This document shows positions 1 to 6,578 of a stretch of DNA of 18,218 nucleotides, in pieces. The notes beneath the pieces are model-generated. The model saw nothing but the letters and a program-made list of their open reading frames with translations, was not told the origin of the DNA and ran no database searches. Position numbers and translations under genes: made by a program. The stretch is from an uncultured Phycisphaerales bacterium (lineage in GTDB: Bacteria; Planctomycetota; Phycisphaerae; Sedimentisphaerales; Anaerobacaceae), in NCBI GenBank assembly GCA_937927975.1, contig CALEZT010000303.1, positions 1-18,218 on the forward strand, read 5' to 3'. The first letter of the stretch is position 1. Each line of letters begins with the position of its first letter.

Positions 1-431
1 AACATCCAGAGATCTCCCGTCGAAACCCGTTCGCTGTCTCGCAGGGCGAGCACCGCTTTGGCCACTTCCTCGTGCCGTCGGTGGCGGGTGTACTCTCCCC
101 AGAGACTGTGCGTGAGGACCAGGTCGTAGCGATGGGCGGGGAGCAGGTCCATGATCGCATCCTCGACGTCGATCGTCCGCAGGGGCTTTGGGTCGGGCCC
201 GTCGTCCAGATCCCCCAGGATTCCCAGGGCCTGGTACGATTCCATCGCCTTGTGGAACCTCGCTGCACGGTCCGAATCGCTCTTGTGGGTCAGCGCCACC
301 ACCGTCCAGCAACTGTCGGGGTGCATCAGGAGCGTGCCTCCTGCCCAGAGCGTTTCGTCGTCGGGATGCGCGACAATCACAAGGCAGTTGACATGCTCGT
401 AAGTCAACCGTCCCATGGCGTTGGCAGTCAT
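1..431 (-). CDS. PIG-L/LmbE family deacetylase (3' end beyond window)
   Basis: Partial gene: 143 codons are visible from ATG at 431 and the reading frame runs off the left edge. The N-terminus carries the zinc-binding AHPDDE motif (residues 21-26, after the hydrophobic strand CLVIV). A second motif, GEYTRHRRHEEV (residues 112-123), supplies the H-x-x-H metal-ligand region. Both are diagnostic of the PIG-L/LmbE fold, whose members remove N-acetyl groups from sugars such as GlcNAc conjugates, in mycothiol/bacillithiol or antibiotic pathways. The substrate here cannot be told. The start is chosen because GAGGG precedes the ATG by about 4 nt; an in-frame ATG at 416 is the alternative. It follows the DHH phosphoesterase gene by 65 bp on the same strand and may be co-transcribed with it. 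Family certain, role unknown. Confidence 0.9.
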   Translation of the reverse strand, partial: MTANAMGRLTYEHVNCLVIVAHPDDETLWAGGTLLMHPDSCWTVVALTHKSDSDRAARFHKAMESYQALGILGDLDDGPDPKPLRTIDVEDAIMDLLPAHRYDLVLTHSLWGEYTRHRRHEEVAKAVLALRDSERVSTGDLWM

Positions 432-465
432 AAGACCCTCGAAACCTGCTTGTCTTGCGATTGAC

Positions 466-491
466 GAGTTGCGATCGCGTTGTCGCGACTC
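466..491 (-). other. Intercistronic stem-loop
   Basis: GAGTTGCGA (466-474) and TCGCGACTC (483-491) pair over nine positions with one G-T wobble around an 8-nt loop. It lies between the DHH gene stop and the PIG-L start. There is no T-tract after it on the minus strand, so it is more likely an RNA processing or partial termination structure than an intrinsic terminator. Weak evidence. Confidence 0.3.
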
Positions 492-496
492 TCTCT

Positions 497-1531
497 CTAC
501 GCTTTGACCAGTCTTGCCCCCGGCTGGCCTTCGGCGCCGATGGCCCTGAGGAAATGCTCCTCGACGTGCCTCTCGATCTCCTGGCGCTCGGCTTTGGTGC
601 CCTTGAGCAGGGGGATCTGGCCGCCGGCGTAGGTCTGGTGACCGCCCCCGGTTCCCTTTCTCGCGACCATGTGCTTCATGACTTTGCCCGCCAGATTGTT
701 CTCCTGCGACGTGCGAAGCGACAGGATCATCTTGTCGTTCCAGTAGCCGGTGCAAAGGGTCCAGGCGGTCTCGTCCTCACGGAGCAGCAGATCCGCCACC
801 TCCGCGATCATGTCCGGATTGTCCACGTCGCCCAGCTCGGTGATGATGGCGGGCCCCTGCACCCGGGCGTTCTTCAGGGCGTCGGCCAGCATCTGATAAT
901 ACACTCGCGGCACCTTGCCCCGCTGGATTTCGCCGATCATGCGGTTGTTGGCGAAGGGATAGAGGAACTCGATGGCGTCGATGTCGGCCCGAGAGGCTTC
1001 CCGCCCGAGGTCCTGCGTGTCGGAGCGAATTCCGTAGAGCAAGGCGGTCGCCAGGGGCGTCTCCGGCGTGATGCCCGCCTCGATCAGATACTCGACCAGA
1101 ATCGTGGAGGTAGCTCCGTATCCGCTGCGGATATCCGTGAACCCCACGGTTCGCGTCAATCGTCGTATAGGATGATGATCGATCACGATGTCCGGCAGCA
1201 CCCCCTCCGGCAGCGAGTTGTTTCCCGTCCCCGGCTGCGTGTCCACCATCGCTACGAGATCGTACTTGTCGTACGCCAGTTCCGCGTAGCACCGCAGGTT
1301 CAAGCCCAGGTATTTCACAAGGGCCCGGTTCTCGCCTCGACCGACCGTGCCGCCGCAGACGATGGAGCACTGGAGGTTGCCCAGGTTGTTCGCCAGCTTT
1401 CGCAGGGCGACCGCCGCCGCTAGGCTGTCGGGATCGGGACTGTCCTGCATCGCGATCAACAGGTAGGTCCTGCCGACCAGCAGTTCCGTCAGCCTTTGCA
1501 GTTTCGATCCGGTTTTTCCTGCGGCTCTCAT
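497..1531 (-). CDS. DHH family phosphoesterase (NrnA/RecJ-like)
   Basis: 344 aa with a full DHH plus DHHA1 architecture. Motif I is QDSPDPDS (29-36), motif II is VDTQ (Asp97), motif III is the signature DIVIDHHP (Asp118-His119-His120), and motif IV is the Asp171 region GIRSDTQD. The C-terminal DHHA1 substrate-binding motif is GTGGGH (293-298). Proteins of this layout are Mn-dependent phosphoesterases that degrade nanoRNA, pAp or cyclic dinucleotide products in the cytoplasm; which of these applies cannot be read from sequence. The residue usually His in motif I (H-x-x-P-D-x-D) is Gln29 here. No Shine-Dalgarno site precedes the ATG, but a -10-like TACAAT ends 7 nt before it, so the mRNA may be leaderless. 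The neighbouring UPF0316 stop lies 47 bp upstream. Confidence 0.9.
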   Translation of the reverse strand: MRAAGKTGSKLQRLTELLVGRTYLLIAMQDSPDPDSLAAAVALRKLANNLGNLQCSIVCGGTVGRGENRALVKYLGLNLRCYAELAYDKYDLVAMVDTQPGTGNNSLPEGVLPDIVIDHHPIRRLTRTVGFTDIRSGYGATSTILVEYLIEAGITPETPLATALLYGIRSDTQDLGREASRADIDAIEFLYPFANNRMIGEIQRGKVPRVYYQMLADALKNARVQGPAIITELGDVDNPDMIAEVADLLLREDETAWTLCTGYWNDKMILSLRTSQENNLAGKVMKHMVARKGTGGGHQTYAGGQIPLLKGTKAERQEIERHVEEHFLRAIGAEGQPGARLVKA

Positions 1532-1538
1532 GCCTGGG

Positions 1539-1567
1539 ATTGTACCGCCAACAGGCCCTCGTGACCA
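1539..1567 (-). promoter_or_regulatory. Putative sigma70-type promoter of the DHH gene
   Basis: On the minus strand TGGTCA (1567-1562, 4/6 of -35) is followed after 17 nt by TACAAT (1544-1539, 5/6 of -10). The predicted start of transcription falls within 1-2 nt of the ATG at 1531, implying little or no leader. Found by eye from consensus and spacing only. Confidence 0.45.
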
Positions 1568-1578
1568 GCCCTTTGCCC

Positions 1579-2187
1579 CTACTTGCTTTTGCGGAAAGGC
1601 CTCAGCAGCATCAGGAACGCAGAATCATGCCAGGGTCTCTGTGCGGGGAACACCCCCTTCTCCACCGAGTCCACCTCCTCGATGGAGTAGAACGCCTGGG
1701 GATGGAAGGTCTTGACCAGGTCGATGACCGACTCGGTTTCCCGACGGGGCACGATCGTGAAGACGATCTGAACCGGTCCGTTGGCGCCCTGGCCGTCGAT
1801 GGCGGTGACGCCGTACTGTCTGCCCCGAAGTTGTTCGAGCAGATCCCGGGCGGGCTTGGGCGTGATCACGCGGATGAGCACCAGGCCCAGCGAGAGCCTC
1901 TCGGCGATCAACAACCCGACGAAATTGCCTGTCGCGAAGCCCCCTGCGTAGGCGATGTAGCAGACGGGATTCGTGAGGTTCTGCATGATCTGCCCGATGA
2001 CCAGGATCCAAATGAGCACCTCGAAGAAACCCGCGATCGGCGCCAGGTACTTGAAGCCGCGAGAGACCAGGATCAGGCGGACCGTGCCCACCGACACGTC
2101 GGTGATGCGGGCCAGGAAGATCAGCAGGGGCAGAACCACCCAGGAGTAGATCGGCGTATCAGGAAATAGGAAAGCAATCACAGCCAT
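1579..2187 (-). CDS. UPF0316-type membrane protein (DUF5698/DUF2179)
   Basis: 202 aa from ATG at 2187, the start being set by AGAAGGA just upstream. Three hydrophobic segments (about residues 13-33, 47-70 and 79-97) make an N-terminal membrane domain, followed by a soluble DUF2179-like domain (about 105-180) containing TAIDGQGANGPVQIVFTIVPR. This is the arrangement of the UPF0316 family, whose biochemical function is unknown. The start codon overlaps the corA stop by 10 bp, so translation is probably coupled. It is the last gene of the lipoprotein-mscS-corA set. A longer reading frame reaching 2268 exists but its extra 27 residues are CorA sequence read out of frame and have no family support. 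Confidence 0.85.
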   Translation of the reverse strand: MAVIAFLFPDTPIYSWVVLPLLIFLARITDVSVGTVRLILVSRGFKYLAPIAGFFEVLIWILVIGQIMQNLTNPVCYIAYAGGFATGNFVGLLIAERLSLGLVLIRVITPKPARDLLEQLRGRQYGVTAIDGQGANGPVQIVFTIVPRRETESVIDLVKTFHPQAFYSIEEVDSVEKGVFPAQRPWHDSAFLMLLRPFRKSK

Positions 2188-3263
2188 TTCCTTCTTCTGA
2201 AATAGGCCAACATGACTCCCGCAACGGCCAGCATCAGCAGCAGGATCGCGGGATATCCCCATCGCCACTCGATCTCCGGCATATTCTTGAAGTTCATTCC
2301 ATACACGCCGGCGACGAAGGTCAGCGGGATGAAGATCGTCGCGATCATCGTCAGCACTTTCATGATGGCGTTCGTCCGGTTGCTGATGCTGGACAGGTAC
2401 ACGTCGAGCATCCCGGCCACGATGTCGCGAAAGCCTTCGATGGCGTCGATGATCTGGATCGTATGGTCGTATACGTCGCGAAGGTAGATGCGGGTCTGGC
2501 TGGAAATCAGGGGCGATTCGTCCCGCTGCATGGCGTTGATCAGCTCCCGCAGAGGCCAGACGGATCGTCGCAGCGACATCATCTCCCGCTTGAGCGAGTG
2601 GATCTGTCGCAACAGGCTCTCCGTCGGGCGTTCGATCAGCTCGTCCTCGAGGCCTTCGATCCGCTCTCCGATCTTCTCCAGGATGCCGAAGTAGCCGTCC
2701 ACGATGGCGTCGATCAGCGAGTAGGCCAGGTAGTCGGCGCCCATCTTGCGGACCCTGCCCTTGGCGAAGCGGATCCGGTCGCGGATCGGATTGAAGATGT
2801 CGCCCACGTCCTCCTGGAAGGAGATGACGAAGTTGGGCCCGAACACGATGCTGATCTGCTCGCTCTCGACGGAGTGCGTCGCGAAGCTGTACGTGAGCAT
2901 CTTGAGCACGATGTAGACGTACTTGTCATAGTTGTCGAACTTCGGACGCTGGCCCGCGGTGACGATGTCCTCCAGGATCAGGGGATGCAGGTCGTACGCC
3001 TTGCCGATCTTTTCGATGATCGGGATGTCGTCGATGCCGTCGATATTGATCCAGGTGATGGTCTGGGTGTCCTTGAACGCGAAGCATTCCTCGACTGTGG
3101 CTCTCTGCTTCTCCTGGAAGCTGCGTTCGTCGTAGTCCATGTACGTGATGAGGACCGCCTGCTCGCGTTTCTCGCCGATGTGGACGAGAGTCCCCGGCGG
3201 CAGGCCGGACTTCTTCGCCCGCCGATTGAGGGCCGCGTTGCGTCGCTTGGACTTGCCACCCAT
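2178..3263 (-). CDS. corA: CorA-family divalent cation (Mg/Co) transporter
   Basis: 361 aa. The C-terminus carries the hallmark YGMNF (GMN at 322-324) between two membrane helices (TM1 about 297-319, with the segment MIATIFIPLTFVAGV; TM2 in the last 25 residues), and a positively charged tail RRRKWL. The long N-terminal part is the cytosolic funnel domain with a long helix before TM1. CorA forms a pentameric channel for Mg2+ (also Co2+/Ni2+) in the inner membrane. The start at 3263 is supported by GGGAGA about 8 nt upstream, inside the end of the mscS gene; only 4 nt separate the mscS stop from this ATG. The frame is open further upstream to 3575, but that portion is Arg/Ser-rich shadow of mscS. 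Family identity is very secure; the transported ion is inferred from the family. Confidence 0.95.
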   Translation of the reverse strand: MGGKSKRRNAALNRRAKKSGLPPGTLVHIGEKREQAVLITYMDYDERSFQEKQRATVEECFAFKDTQTITWINIDGIDDIPIIEKIGKAYDLHPLILEDIVTAGQRPKFDNYDKYVYIVLKMLTYSFATHSVESEQISIVFGPNFVISFQEDVGDIFNPIRDRIRFAKGRVRKMGADYLAYSLIDAIVDGYFGILEKIGERIEGLEDELIERPTESLLRQIHSLKREMMSLRRSVWPLRELINAMQRDESPLISSQTRIYLRDVYDHTIQIIDAIEGFRDIVAGMLDVYLSSISNRTNAIMKVLTMIATIFIPLTFVAGVYGMNFKNMPEIEWRWGYPAILLLMLAVAGVMLAYFRRRKWL

Positions 3264-3267
3264 CGTC

Positions 3268-4191
3268 TCAGTCTCCCAGCGGACTCTTCGGCGCGTCTGG
3301 GTTCTCCATCGCGACACGCAACGGCGCCGCCTGGCCGGACTTGTCCTGGCCGAGGTACACCGTCCGATGCGGGAACGGGATTTCGATCCCCAACTCGTCG
3401 AATCGCTTCTTGAGCCGGCGGTTGAACTCGCGCCCGACGTTCCACTGCTTGATCGGCTTGGTCTTGGTCCGCGCTCGGATGACGACCGCGGAATCGGCGA
3501 ACCGGTCCAGGCCGAGGATCTCGATGGGTTCGAGGATGTCCTGCGCGTAGGCCGGATCGCTGCGAAGGCTTTCATCGACCTGGCGGATCACCTTGATCAC
3601 GTCGTCCACGTTCTCCCGGTAGGCGACGCCGATGTCGAAGACATATCGCGACCAGTCCTTCGTCATGTTGGTGACGATGTCGATCTTGCCGTTGCGAACG
3701 TAGTGGACGTTGCCCGCCAGGTCGCGAAGCACGACCATCCGCAGGTTCAGCCGCTCGACGAGCCCGCCTTTACCCGCGATCTCGACCACGTCGCCCACGC
3801 GGATCTCGTCGTCCAACAGGATGAAGAAGCCGCTGATGACGTCCTGCACGAGGTGCTGGGCGCCGAAGCCGACGGCCACGCCCAGCACGCCGGCGGCCGC
3901 CAGGACCGGGCCGATCTCGATCCGCAATTCCGACAGGATCATCAAAACTGCGACGGTGACGATCGTGGCGCCGAGAAGGTAACCGAGGACGGAACTGAGC
4001 GTGTCGGCCCGCTTCTTGTACTCCTCATCCATCGCTTTTCGACGACCGAGGAGAGAAAACAACCTTGCCGACGCCACGCGCGAGAGGCGGATGCCGACAT
4101 ACATGAAGACCAGGATGACCGCGATTCTCGCGCCGTGGGCGGCGAGCCATTTGCCGACCAGGGAAGCGTACGTCGAAATGCTGCTGTCCAT
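3268..4191 (-). CDS. Small-conductance mechanosensitive channel (MscS family)
   Basis: 307 aa from ATG at 4191, which has AAGGAG nine nt upstream; a TTG start at 4242 is possible but has no such site. Two hydrophobic helices (about 15-39 and 65-89) are followed by the pore-lining TM3, rich in Gly and Ala (PVLAAAGVLGVAVGFGAQ, about 94-111), then the amphipathic helix HLVQDVISGFFILLDD and the beta domain beginning EIRVGDVVEIAG. This is the canonical MscS core; the C-terminal vestibule domain (FDIGVAYRENVDDVIKVI onward) is complete. These channels open under membrane tension to release solutes during hypo-osmotic shock. It sits between the lipoprotein and corA genes in a tight operon, consistent with an envelope or ion-homeostasis role for the set. 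Confidence 0.93.
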   Translation of the reverse strand: MDSSISTYASLVGKWLAAHGARIAVILVFMYVGIRLSRVASARLFSLLGRRKAMDEEYKKRADTLSSVLGYLLGATIVTVAVLMILSELRIEIGPVLAAAGVLGVAVGFGAQHLVQDVISGFFILLDDEIRVGDVVEIAGKGGLVERLNLRMVVLRDLAGNVHYVRNGKIDIVTNMTKDWSRYVFDIGVAYRENVDDVIKVIRQVDESLRSDPAYAQDILEPIEILGLDRFADSAVVIRARTKTKPIKQWNVGREFNRRLKKRFDELGIEIPFPHRTVYLGQDKSGQAAPLRVAMENPDAPKSPLGD

Positions 4192-4242
4192 CCGAAGCCA
4201 CTCCTTGCTGCGAATCCCTGCTTCAAACCACCCCAGCGGCAA

Positions 4243-4788
4243 TCAGCCTTCGTTGGGCTCGACCGGCGTCGTTGTCGGCGGCGCGACGGCCGGCCCGGCA
4301 GCCGCGGCCTTGAGAAGCTCTTCAATCTGCTTTCGCTGTTCAGCCACGACCGTGTTGAGGTCCGCGACCTGTTTTTGAAGGGCTGCCGCGGTCCCGGCCT
4401 GCCCGCTGGCTCGAGCCAGCGACTCCTGCGTCTTTTGCACGATCTCCAACGCTTCGTCCCGCTCGCTGTTGGCCGCCGCGATTTGCGACCGAAGCTCGTC
4501 GCGGACCTTCTGAACCGCGATCAGTTCATCCCTGAGCTTGGCGATTTCCTTGTCCGCCAGAGCGAGCGTGTGCTTCAATCGTTGGACTGCGGTCTTGGCC
4601 TCCCGCGCCTCCTGCTGCGCCTTCTCCAGAGCTGCCTTGTCGCAGCCGGAGAGAAGGACGAGGGGACCCAGGAGGAAGAACAGGCCAGGGACCCAGCGCC
4701 GGAGACTGGAGACCCGCCTGAAGTCTGCCGATCGAAGCATGCGGCCTTCTCCAATCCTCCGTTCCACGCACCCTGTCGTCGCTTTCAT
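4243..4788 (-). CDS. Predicted coiled-coil lipoprotein
   Basis: 181 aa with a basic N-region (RRVSSLRR), a hydrophobic stretch (VPGLFFLLGPLVLL) and a lipobox LLSGC with Cys49 as the lipidation site. The mature part is almost entirely heptad-rich helix (about 50-160: runs of Ala, Lys, Glu, Gln with regular Leu/Val), then a Pro/Thr tail (VAPPTTTPVEPNEG). That is a lipid-anchored coiled-coil spacer or scaffold; no enzyme motif is seen. Two starts are plausible: 4788 (AGGAG 6 nt upstream, canonical) and 4740 (GAGAAGG upstream, giving a more usual signal-peptide length). First gene of the mscS-corA-UPF0316 operon, ending 51 bp before the mscS start. Which membrane it faces and what it binds are unknown. 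Confidence 0.8.
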   Translation of the reverse strand: MKATTGCVERRIGEGRMLRSADFRRVSSLRRWVPGLFFLLGPLVLLSGCDKAALEKAQQEAREAKTAVQRLKHTLALADKEIAKLRDELIAVQKVRDELRSQIAAANSERDEALEIVQKTQESLARASGQAGTAAALQKQVADLNTVVAEQRKQIEELLKAAAAGPAVAPPTTTPVEPNEG

Positions 4789-4944
4789 TTCGGCTCTCCT
4801 GCTGTAGGTCCTGTCGATATCGAACTCTCTGATCTATTATCGTCCAGGGCCGGCGTTCCTCTGTAGTGCCGAAAGGCCAGAGCCTCGAAGGAGTCTTCTG
4901 TTTTCCGTCGTCGCAGTCTCCGAGGAGACGCGAGCCGCCGATCA

Positions 4945-5814
4945 TCACGTCCGGACGCCCAGTTTGTAGGCGAGAATCTTGAAGATCAACTTGGCCGCCA
5001 GGAACTCGGGCGCCCAATTCGTCTTGACCGGGCACATCTCGACGACATCGAGCCCGACGACCGTTCTGCTGCGGCACACGGCCCTCATCAGAGCCAGGAC
5101 TTCATACCACAGCAGCCCGCCCGGCTCTGGCGTCCCTGTGGAGGGCATGATCGACGGATCGAACACATCCAGATCGATCGTGATGTAGACCCGATCGGTG
5201 AGCCTGGCCACGACTTCGTCGATCCAGGACGTGCGGCCCTGGATTTTCTCCGCGAAGAACACCTGGCCCGGCGCCATCGACGGCTTCTCCGAGATGTCCA
5301 TGCTCCGGATGCCCACCTGGGTGATCGGACAGAGTTCCCTCGCCCTGGCCATCACGCACGCGTGATTATACCGGGACCCTTCGTATTCTTCTCTCAGATC
5401 GGAGTGGGCGTCGAGCTGCAGGACGCTCATGCCCGGGAACCGGCGGGCATGGGCCTGGATCGCTCCGATGCTCACCGAATGCTCTCCTCCCACGAGAACG
5501 ACGAACTTGTCGTTTGCCAGATGGGCTGCGACCTTGCCCCGGACGGTTTCGACCATTTCCTCCGGCGGCGCATCGCCCTTGACAGCCGGTCGGTCCGTGT
5601 GAATTCCGTGCAGGTAGACCTGTGAATCGGTCTCGATGTCGTAGAATTCGACTGTTTGGGAGGCCTTGATGATGGCCTCGGGTCCCTTGTCGGCGCCCTT
5701 CATCCATGTGCTGGTCAGATCGTAGGGCACAGGCAGCACGACGACGCGGGAATCAGCCAGGTTGCTGTGTTCGGGCGGCAGGCCGCCGAAGTTGTCGTTG
5801 AGGCATTCGCTCAT
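4945..5814 (-). CDS. speB: Agmatinase (ureohydrolase family)
   Basis: 289 aa, full length. All ureohydrolase manganese motifs are present: GGEHS (His112), DAHSD (Asp135, His137, Asp139) and DLDVFDPS (Asp214, Asp216), then GTPEPGGL and the final EMCP motif. The enzyme splits agmatine into putrescine and urea in the cytoplasm. Assignment to agmatinase rather than arginase or guanidinobutyrase rests on the upstream arginine decarboxylase gene, which makes agmatine. GGAG sits 8 nt before the ATG. The decarboxylase gene ends 86 bp upstream on the same strand, and a strong hairpin occupies that gap, so the ratio of the two proteins may be set by partial termination or RNA stability. Confidence 0.93.
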   Translation of the reverse strand: MSECLNDNFGGLPPEHSNLADSRVVVLPVPYDLTSTWMKGADKGPEAIIKASQTVEFYDIETDSQVYLHGIHTDRPAVKGDAPPEEMVETVRGKVAAHLANDKFVVLVGGEHSVSIGAIQAHARRFPGMSVLQLDAHSDLREEYEGSRYNHACVMARARELCPITQVGIRSMDISEKPSMAPGQVFFAEKIQGRTSWIDEVVARLTDRVYITIDLDVFDPSIMPSTGTPEPGGLLWYEVLALMRAVCRSRTVVGLDVVEMCPVKTNWAPEFLAAKLIFKILAYKLGVRT

Positions 5815-5839
5815 GGCGTCATCTCCGAGAAAACAGTAG

Positions 5840-5865
5840 AGCCCGTGCCCTCAGGGGCACGGGCT
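5840..5865. terminator. Strong hairpin between arginine decarboxylase and agmatinase genes
   Basis: AGCCCGTGCCC (5840-5850) and GGGCACGGGCT (5855-5865) form a perfect 11-bp GC-rich stem with a TCAG loop. On the minus strand, the direction of transcription here, the stem is followed by CTACTGTTTTCTC, a modest T-rich stretch. It could terminate part of the transcripts leaving the decarboxylase gene or protect an mRNA end. It lies inside what is otherwise a two-gene operon. Confidence 0.6.
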
Positions 5866-5900
5866 GCTTTGTGATCGATGCGAAATCCGAAGTCGGGAGG

Positions 5901-6473
5901 CTACCGCGACGAGCCGTGGTCGTCGTCGAACAGGAACATGGCGATCGCCACCGTCGTCGTCCAGAGGTCTTTCTGGCCCTTGGCGGTCTGCGTGATGTTC
6001 GACGTGCGGATGATCAGGCCGCTGGACCGGTAGACCTGCTCCTTCTCCGACCACGCCTTGTTCGGGTCCACTTCCAGGCCGAGCGTGGTTCCGAGCATCC
6101 CGGCGGCCAAGTCTTCGGACAGGTCCGCGGCTTCCTTCTCGTTCATGCCGTGGCCGTGCACCTCGCTGAGGTATCCCCACTTGCTCTCGTCCTTGGGCAC
6201 CGCGATGCCCACGGAGGAGGCGACCAGACGACCGTGCTCGTCGGTGTCCGACCGCGCCATGACGCAGTAGCAGATCCCGCCTGGGGTCAGGAGGTCCAGG
6301 CCCTTTTCCCGACTGATGATCTTGCAGTGCGGCGGCAGAATCGACGAAACCTGCACCAGGTTCTGCTGAGCCACGCCGGCCTTGCGAAGCGCTTCCTCAA
6401 AGCTCTTGAGTTTGTACTTGTGCCGACCAACGCCCTTGGTCAGGAAGACCTTCGTGGGAACCAGGTTCTTCAT
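5901..6473 (-). CDS. pdaD: Pyruvoyl-dependent arginine decarboxylase
   Basis: 190 aa. The family signature around the self-cleavage site is present: QVSSILPPHCK, with cleavage expected between Ser43 and Ser44, Ser44 becoming the pyruvoyl group of the alpha chain. Further family motifs are the N-terminal PTKVFLTKGVGRHK, GGICYCVMA and the C-terminal-half SEVHGHG. The enzyme converts arginine to agmatine and CO2, the first step of putrescine synthesis, without pyridoxal phosphate. Start 6473 is set by GGGAGGTGAAC directly upstream; an upstream in-frame ATG at 6515 gives 14 extra residues with no family support. A near-consensus promoter lies about 70 bp upstream. It is followed by agmatinase, which completes the pathway to putrescine. 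Confidence 0.93.
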   Translation of the reverse strand: MKNLVPTKVFLTKGVGRHKYKLKSFEEALRKAGVAQQNLVQVSSILPPHCKIISREKGLDLLTPGGICYCVMARSDTDEHGRLVASSVGIAVPKDESKWGYLSEVHGHGMNEKEAADLSEDLAAGMLGTTLGLEVDPNKAWSEKEQVYRSSGLIIRTSNITQTAKGQKDLWTTTVAIAMFLFDDDHGSSR

Positions 6474-6541
6474 GTTCACCTCCCGAAACGACAATGGAAA
6501 CCAATAACCGAACACCTGCTCTACCGGGGTTCAGCCTGCGA

Positions 6542-6569
6542 ATTATAGATAGCGGGCGCTCTTTGGCAA
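6542..6569 (-). promoter_or_regulatory. Near-consensus sigma70-type promoter for the polyamine operon
   Basis: On the minus strand TTGCCA (6569-6564, 5/6 of -35) is followed after 16 nt by a perfect TATAAT (6547-6542). Transcription would begin near 6535 and give a leader of about 60 nt ending in the ribosome site GGGAGGTG of the arginine decarboxylase gene. It is the best-looking promoter in the window. Confidence 0.75.
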
Positions 6570-6578
6570 TGAAAAACC

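Noticed and set aside
455..1423. 322-codon plus-strand open frame opposite the DHH gene
   Set aside because: The minus-strand frame has all DHH motifs; the plus frame has none.
3264..3575. N-terminal extension of corA to 3575
   Set aside because: The added residues are Ser/Arg-rich shadow of mscS, lie upstream of a good ribosome site and ATG at 3263, and match nothing in CorA.
4826..4860. GATAAT hexamer upstream of the lipoprotein gene as a promoter
   Set aside because: No acceptable -35 hexamer at 15-19 nt; a single AT-rich hexamer is not enough.
3139..4866. 575-codon plus-strand open frame across corA, mscS and the lipoprotein gene
   Set aside because: Antisense shadow of three well-supported minus-strand genes; His/Asp/Val-rich composition and no domain.
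4916..4929. GTCTCC/GGAGAC inverted repeat downstream of agmatinase as terminator
   Set aside because: The loop is only 2 nt and no T-tract follows on the minus strand; too weak to call.
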